In this document: positions 58,581 to 64,000 of the stretch, in pieces
How positions within the stretch are numbered: position 1 is the first letter of the stretch
How the letters are laid out: every line of letters starts with the position of its first letter
DNA from: Smallanthus sonchifolius
Taxonomy: Eukaryota > Streptophyta > Magnoliopsida > Asterales > Asteraceae
Assembly (NCBI GenBank): GCA_023525975.1
Contig: CM042032.1
Span: forward strand, 18,916,001-18,980,000
Direction: 5' to 3'
Length of the DNA stretch: 64,000 nt
Made by a program: the position numbers and the translations under genes
Notes under the pieces: model-generated
The model's database searches: none
The model's input: the letters and a program-made list of their open reading frames with translations, nothing else
What the model was told of the DNA's origin: nothing

Positions 58581-61500
58581 ACCCAATCCATTGTGGTCTT
58601 GGGTCGTCCAGATTGATCAAAATATACAACTTCTAGCAATTCACAATCAATGTTATCATTAACCTTTGGAATAGAAGTTTCACCATCAGACTTTTTCAAA
58701 GAAGACACATTTTGATTATTTTGAACAACATTATTTGATATATTATTATCAGATTCAGATGTTTCCAAAATTTTCTTCAATTTTCTGTTTCGTCTTCTCC
58801 TTTGTGGTCTAGACAGTTTAACTTCAGAATGAGAATTTTTTGAAATTCTAACATGAGGAATCTCAAGTTTCTCTTGACAAACAAATGATTTAGAGTTCAA
58901 TTTATCCTGCTGTTTAAATCCAGAGGATTTAACAAAAGATCGACAGGACATGTTTTTCTCCAAACTAAAGGATAACTTTCCCTCATATATTCTTTTCAGA
59001 ATCTTCACCACTTTTGGTTGTGAAGGAACAATCTTCAATTTGCCATGGTTCTTATAAGGACAATTGACAAGAATGTGACCAGCCTCATTGCAATGAAAAC
59101 AAACTCTTCTCTTTTGATAAGTTCTGAAATAAGAAGTGTTCTTTGAGTTTGAGGAGCCATCAGAGGAATAAGCTTTAGAAGATTGTCCAGAACAGTTTAC
59201 TGACTTCTTTGGAACATAAACCTGTGTAGGCACCTTTGATGAATGCACCTTTTGATGACCAGCAGCGACAAAACCACTTGACTGTAAAATTGGGGAAGGC
59301 TTAGGTGTAACAACTTTCACTTCATCAGGTTCAGTCAGAATGCATCTATCACGGGTAACAGTTTTTACAACTGTTGGTTCATCAAGTTTCACCTCTTTTT
59401 GAATACTTTCAACCTTCTTTCCATCAAACACCTCATCCTCAGAATCAGACTCATAAAACATATCCTCACTAGTTACCGGATTCACTTTTAATACCGTTTT
59501 TGGATCAATTTCCTCTTCATGAATGATTTCCGATTCAACCACATAATTTGCATTAAATGGTGGAGGAATAAATCCAATACCAGCAACCCGCTTAGTAGGA
59601 TCAACATTTGAATTAAAATAATTCAAAACAACAGATGAATTTTCAAACTTTTCCATTTTTCTATGAAGTTTGATCACTTCAGACTCTTTGTCAGAAATTT
59701 CTTTATTCTTTTGTGCGACAACTTCATTTCGTTTTTCTATCTCAGCATAAGCCATATCCAGATGATAAGCTTGTTCTTTATATTTTAACCCCAGAGAATT
59801 TAAGTCTCTTTTCAAAGACTCAATTCTATCGATGCACAATTTATCATTATCTTTCAGTTTCTGATTAACTGAATGCATCGATTTCATATCATAAATCAAG
59901 TTTGTGTTATCATCCATGACCTTTTGCAATTTATCTTTTACAGTAATGCAGTTAGAACAATAAATATGACAAACAGAGTCTTTTACCTTTGACGGATTAG
60001 ACATGTCTGCCATGAAAACTTTGGCAATGGGAATATTCTCTGAATCAGCACCATCTGAAGCATTTTGTGTTAGAACAATATCATCTTCAGCAACACCTGA
60101 TGCAACATCAGAATCAATATTCTTCACTTGTTCTATCTCTTCATCAACAATCTGCACACTTTCACCATCACTCGAACCATCACTCGAACTGTCATCATCA
60201 GTTACCTCTTCTGATTTTTCAGAATGAATTTCTGCTACAAAGGCTTGACTTACAGCACCCACTAAATCTTCCAGATGAATACCCCAGTCATAGTTTTCAT
60301 CGTTCTGAGCAACCAACGCCGATGATGCAGATGCATGATTTGAATTTCCCGATGAACCATGTGACTGATTACGATTATTCTGAAAATTATTCTACTTCTT
60401 CTGAGAATCAAACTCAACCTTTTGCTTCACACACTCTTTAGCAAAGTGACCATACTCTTGACAGTTATAACAACGCACTTTGGTTTTATCAAATCCCATG
60501 CGTGATCGACTATTAGACCCAATATACTTTCTATCAGTTTTCTTCAAGAAATCCTTTGCTTGACGCATCAACATGGCCATATTCCATTGGATGTTCATTT
60601 CTTCTAGATCAACATGGTCGATCTGTCTGAAATCTTCTTCAATAACCTCAGGATCATGAATTTTCCCTCCAATAAAATTCTTATACGAAGCCATGAATGA
60701 GGAAAACATAGCTAGATAATCAGCAACAACCTTTTGATTTATATGAGATCCAGAAGATGTAGAAGTTGTAGTCACAGAAAATCCAGAATGACTAGAATGA
60801 CCAGAATGAATAGGAACTCCAGAACACTGATCATTAGAACAATCTTGAGCATCGCCAAAAAAGAATGCAACTCATGTACCAGTTTTACCAGAAGTCTTGG
60901 CAAAATACATTGAAGAATCCTAGATATGCTCCATGTTAGTCTCTTTCTTCTTCATATTCAGGTCATGCGATTGAATCTTCCCAAGAACTTCTTCAAGAGA
61001 CATGGTTTTGTACTTGATATTTTCTTTTATCAAAACCGTATACACATCAAATTTTGATGGTAATGCCTCCAAGAACTTATCATTAATTTCTTCAGTCTCA
61101 TACACCACAAAAGCACTCGACAGTTCACTAAGCAGATGATAGAATCTGGTAGCAAGATCATCCAAGGATTCATTTTGAAAATGTTTGAAGACCAAGAATT
61201 GCTTCTTCAGTAGCTCTTTTCTACTCTTCTTTACATCCAAACTACCTTCACATCTTTTCTGTAATGCTTCCCATAGTTGTTGAGAAGACTTGAATTGTTT
61301 GAAACTGTGATATATTTCCTTCGGAAGAGACATCGAAATACTTGCCATCGCTTTCTTTTCCCTATCAAACAACAACTTTTCTTCAGTAGTTAACGCTGAC
61401 ACCGGCTTTAGAACATCATCCTTTCCCATCCACGAATAAGTCGGATGCGTATAACCTTCTAAAATAGGAATCCATAGACTAGTATTGGTAAAAGATACGA

Positions 61501-61624
61501 ACTGATCAAACCTATATTTCCAATTAGAATAATCAGCAAGATTCAACAACTTCGGCGGTTTTTGAGATGTACCAATCTCATTATCATAATTGAACATATT
61601 CGTTACTTGTACCATATTTGCCAT
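58565..61624 (-). pseudogene. gag: Element E gag, near-intact
   Basis: About 1020 codons from the ATG at 61624 (MANMVQVTNMFNYDNEIG); an in-frame upstream ATG at 61654 is less likely because that segment is not similar to known gag. Core: LWIPILEGYTHPTYSW, LRKQF-like LLKKQFLVFKHFQNESLDDL, and WNMAMLMRQAKDFLKKTDRK. Knuckles: CYNCQEYGHFAKEC (about 60465) and CFHCNEAGHILVNC (about 59100-59060). Between them lies a long acidic and coiled-coil region (about 60280-59400), and the protein ends with a Lys/Arg-rich tail (SRPQRRRRNRKLKK). Three in-frame stops occur, at 60920, 60872 and 60392. The natural end is the TGA at 58565. The size is large for copia gag but normal for Sireviruses. Confidence 0.92.
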
Positions 61625-62162
61625 TTTCCTGAAAAATTTCCAAGTGTTGAACACCCACTACCCTTAGGCGAAGATAATAAGTTCGCTTCTGTGATACCCA
61701 AGCGAAGTTAATATGAAGCGAATAAGTTCGCTTAAACCAGAATCCAGAAATCTAATTAAGTTCGCCTAAAAATAAGTTCGCCTAATTTGTGAGAAGCGAA
61801 CTTGACAAGTTCGCCTGCTAAATTCGTCTGCTAAATTCGCCTGCACACCAAATCAGCAAGTTCGCTTGCTTCAGCAGAATCAAAATCAAGAAAAGTTCAG
61901 TCCAGAAACCGCGAACCAAAAATCAACATAAAACTTCATAATTCACTTATTTGAAGGAATTAGTCAAAATAAAGCCGTAGGATTGTGTAATTTCTCAATT
62001 AGAACCTTTCTATCGGATCAATTTCTTCAAAATCCTCTTCAATAACACCAAATCAGAACCAAGTTAAGCTTGAAAACTCCATGGAAATGAAAATTTCAAA
62101 GATGATGAATTTTTGTCAATTTGCGTACAAAACCGTCTAGAATCACCAAGAATCAAAAGCAT
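61625..62162 (-). other. Leader of element E
   Basis: Between the primer site and gag. No gene. Contains numerous CGAACTT/AAGTTCG half- and full palindromes at 61664-61865. Confidence 0.75.
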
Positions 62163-62176
62163 AAGCTCTTATACCA
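62163..62176 (-). promoter_or_regulatory. Primer-binding site of element E
   Basis: On the minus strand TGGTATAAGAGCTT begins two bases from the LTR. It differs at one position from the initiator tRNA-Met site TGGTATCAGAGC found in the gypsy elements. Confidence 0.75.
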
Positions 62177-62178
62177 CT

Positions 62179-62638
62179 TGTAGGTCCTCATGGCACTTCT
62201 ACGGATTGTTCTCGTGATAAGACGTGTCGTTAACTCGGACTGCGGAATCCAACGAATCAACGATTGCATACACAAAAGACAATAGAGACAATCAAGTAAA
62301 TAACATTCACGCTTGTATTCCAATTCTCAACAGAGTTTACAGACTCAATCAGACCAAATCGTACAACTCTGTTCTATTTTTTCGGCTGACTCTGTAAACC
62401 CTATTTATAGACATCTGACCTGCATTAGCCGAACTTAACAAGTTCGCCTCTAACAGACTAAGCAAACTTAACAAGTTCGCCTCAGATAGACTTAAGCGAA
62501 CTTAACAAGTTCGCCTTTGTTAAGTTCGCCTCTAGCATAACTTGCATAAACACTTAGAACATTTTACATTACAAAAACATAAAGACATTAGATCTAAACT
62601 ATTACAAAGATTTTGTCATTACAAACTATGTCCTAACA
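62179..62638 (-). repeat. 5' LTR of element E
   Basis: 460 bp; on the plus strand TGTAGGTCCTCATGG to ATGTCCTAACA. A minus-strand TATA box CTATAAATAGGG lies at about 62399-62410, with the CGAACTTAACAAGTTCG array at 62428-62534. Confidence 0.94.
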
Positions 62639-62643
62639 CCAGC
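62639..62643. repeat. Target-site duplication of element E, right copy
   Basis: CCAGC, matching 48313-48317. Confidence 0.92.
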
Positions 62644-62766
62644 AAAGGCCACATAGCCGCCTCTGAATGGTTTCACGTCTTGAAGCAAGGCCGTGTTTCC
62701 TGTCATGTGTCGGGAGCATCCACTATCTACATACCAGTGGTTAGAGGTAGTACCCTTCGGACGTCC

Positions 62767-62800
62767 CTGCACGAGTCACAAAAAGAATTAGTTAGATTTG
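62767..62800 (-). promoter_or_regulatory. Putative 3' splice site at the gag-pol junction of D
   Basis: On the minus strand CTAACTAATTC, then TTTTTGTGACTCGTGCAG|GG, immediately after the gag terminal SerAsn codons. It has a branch-point-like motif, a pyrimidine-rich run and an AG acceptor. Not demonstrated. Confidence 0.35.
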
Positions 62801-64000
62801 GAGACCCAAGCCATAGTGGTCTTGGGTCGTCCATCCTTTTCAAAATAAACTACTTCTTTTAACTCACAGTCGTGACGACTGTTCAAAATGGATGAATCTT
62901 TAAAAGAATTAGGACTAGTAGATTGAGAATTTTTGAATTTGTTAGTCCAGAACCTCTTCTGTTTCTTAACTAGAACAGTAGACTTATGTTCAACAACAGC
63001 AGGTGAACTAGTGGAAGCTTCACCTGATTGAACTTCAGTCAGCTGTTCTAGCTTTCTCAACCTCTTGTTCCTTCTCCTCCTCTGTGGCTTAGAGAGTTTC
63101 ACCACAGGTTTCTCACCAATACGTGTACTACCAGATGTAGATACACAAGGTACAGCAGGTTGCTTTACCTTTCTTGAAACAGATGGTTTAGCCTCAGATT
63201 TGATCTTTGGCTTTGCCATCGATTTACCTGGTGGTTTCAGCACATTTTGTTTTGGACATTTGGGAGGTTTCACTGATGGTAACTTAGGAATGACAGCCGA
63301 TTGTGAAACAATAGGCCATTTCCCTTGGTTCTTAGAATAGCAGTTCACAAGAATGTGACCAACCATACCATAGTGAAAACAAGTCCTCTTGTCTGTGTAA
63401 ATTCTCCTGTAAGGCTCATTAGATCTTACATTAGATGACTCAGCATTATTAGCAGGAGGAGTTGGTTTGTGAATAGAAGTTTGACCCGATACAGATTGGT
63501 TCTTGGGAGTATAGTATTTTTGCAAATTTTCTTTGTAACCAAGCCCAAAGTGAGATGAAAAATCCTCTTTCTTTACTTGATTAAGATTTTTATACCCCCT
63601 ATAAAGCATTACCTTTAATTTATCATTAGATTCAATGATATCGGGTTCAGTTAAAATACAGTTATCACTATTAGTGATAATGTTTTTCTTGACTTTCTGT
63701 TCAGATAACAACTCCTCATATACTACTCCTTCAGGGCAAGTATTAACTGACCCATCATCAGAAATAGTAAAGAACTCCTCATTAGATGCGGAGTTGGCCT
63801 TACTTGAGGAATCATCCCTTTTAGAGGAATCATCCTTTCCTGAGGACTCATCAAGACAAGTTAGATCAATGTCTACCAAGCTGTTGAGAAACTTCCCGCT
63901 ATCTGGTGGAGGAATGGCATTAGTACCCAACCCTAAGCCATTCATTTGCCTCACTACAGATTCGTAGTGTTCCACCACAAAACGAGAGTTTTTCAACTTC
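62788..64000 (-). pseudogene. gag: Element D gag, C-terminal part (runs off window)
   Basis: Open for at least 402 codons with no stop, continuing past the right edge. It has a Ser/Asp/Lys-rich acidic segment (about 63850-63760), a knuckle reading CFHYGMVGHILVNC in which the second Cys has become Tyr (so zinc binding is probably lost), a Lys/Pro-rich stretch, KPQRRRRNKRLRKLEQL, and the terminal MAWVSKSN. It is orthologous to the gag of C. Confidence 0.88.

Larger units (their letters stand above)
48318..62638 (-). mobile_element. Element E: full-length Sirevirus-type Ty1/copia with envelope-like ORF
   Basis: 14.3 kb including two nested solo LTRs. On the minus strand it runs 5' LTR (62638-62179), primer site, leader, gag (61624-58565), pol (58546-55129), spacer, envelope-like ORF (52882-49244), polypurine tract and 3' LTR (49202-48318). 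The perfect duplication CCAGC flanks it inside D's pol. The palindromes and most motifs differ from the C/D family. Gag and most of pol remain in one frame, indicating a relatively young copy. Confidence 0.95.
62639..64000 (-). mobile_element. Element D, right (5') piece: protease start and gag
   Basis: Continuation of D on the far side of E. The 62639-62767 part encodes the protease start (WYVDSGCSRHMTGN) that pairs with the domain resuming at 48312. The element runs off the window. Confidence 0.9.

Noticed and set aside
60067..60441. Plus-strand His/Gln-rich ORF opposite E gag
   Set aside because: Antisense shadow of the acidic gag linker.

Overview
The window looks like a heterochromatic, repeat-saturated stretch of a plant nuclear genome. 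It consists almost entirely of nested LTR retrotransposons, and I see no intact host gene, rRNA or tRNA gene, and no bacterial-type feature. Two classes are present: long-LTR Ty3/gypsy elements of chromovirus Tekay/Del type (A, B, F, G), and Ty1/copia Sirevirus (SIRE/Maximus) type elements that carry an extra envelope-like ORF after pol (C, D, E). The elements suggest a eudicot, possibly Asteraceae; the family-level guess is weak inference.

Layout. C (copia, minus) is the oldest host visible and appears at 13834-18235 and 28597-31085. B (gypsy, plus, 18236-28596, 5-bp duplication GTTTC) sits in C's gag. G (gypsy, minus, 6836-13833) sits in C's pol-env spacer. A (gypsy, minus, 333-6835) sits in G's RNase H region. 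D (copia, minus) sits in C's gag and runs from 31086 past the right edge, in three visible pieces (31086-33679, 42935-48317, 62639-64000). F (gypsy, plus, 33680-42934) lies in D's envelope-like ORF, and its right end is lost together with part of D. E (copia, minus, 48318-62638, duplication CCAGC) lies in D's protease/pre-integrase region. Two solo LTRs in opposite orientation lie inside E: 48504-48905 (duplication CGTAC) and 49406-49946 (duplication GAAAA).

Coding state. All gag-pol frames are dead but recognisable. B has one continuous gag-pol frame of about 1515 codons broken only by five nonsense substitutions. E keeps one frame through gag and most of pol. F, G, C and D are more decayed. 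In life gag would form particles, protease would process the polyprotein, RT/RNase H would copy the RNA from a tRNA-Met(i)-type primer, and integrase would insert the product. The gypsy integrase ends in a chromodomain-like tail.

The most interesting points are: an intact 262-codon ORF between the 5' LTR and gag of G; a repeated pattern resembling a 3' splice site between gag and pol in all three Sireviruses; family-specific arrays of short palindromes in Sirevirus LTRs, leaders and spacers; clustered CpG-rich near-palindromes in the gypsy LTRs; and a box-B-containing hairpin in the LTR of G.
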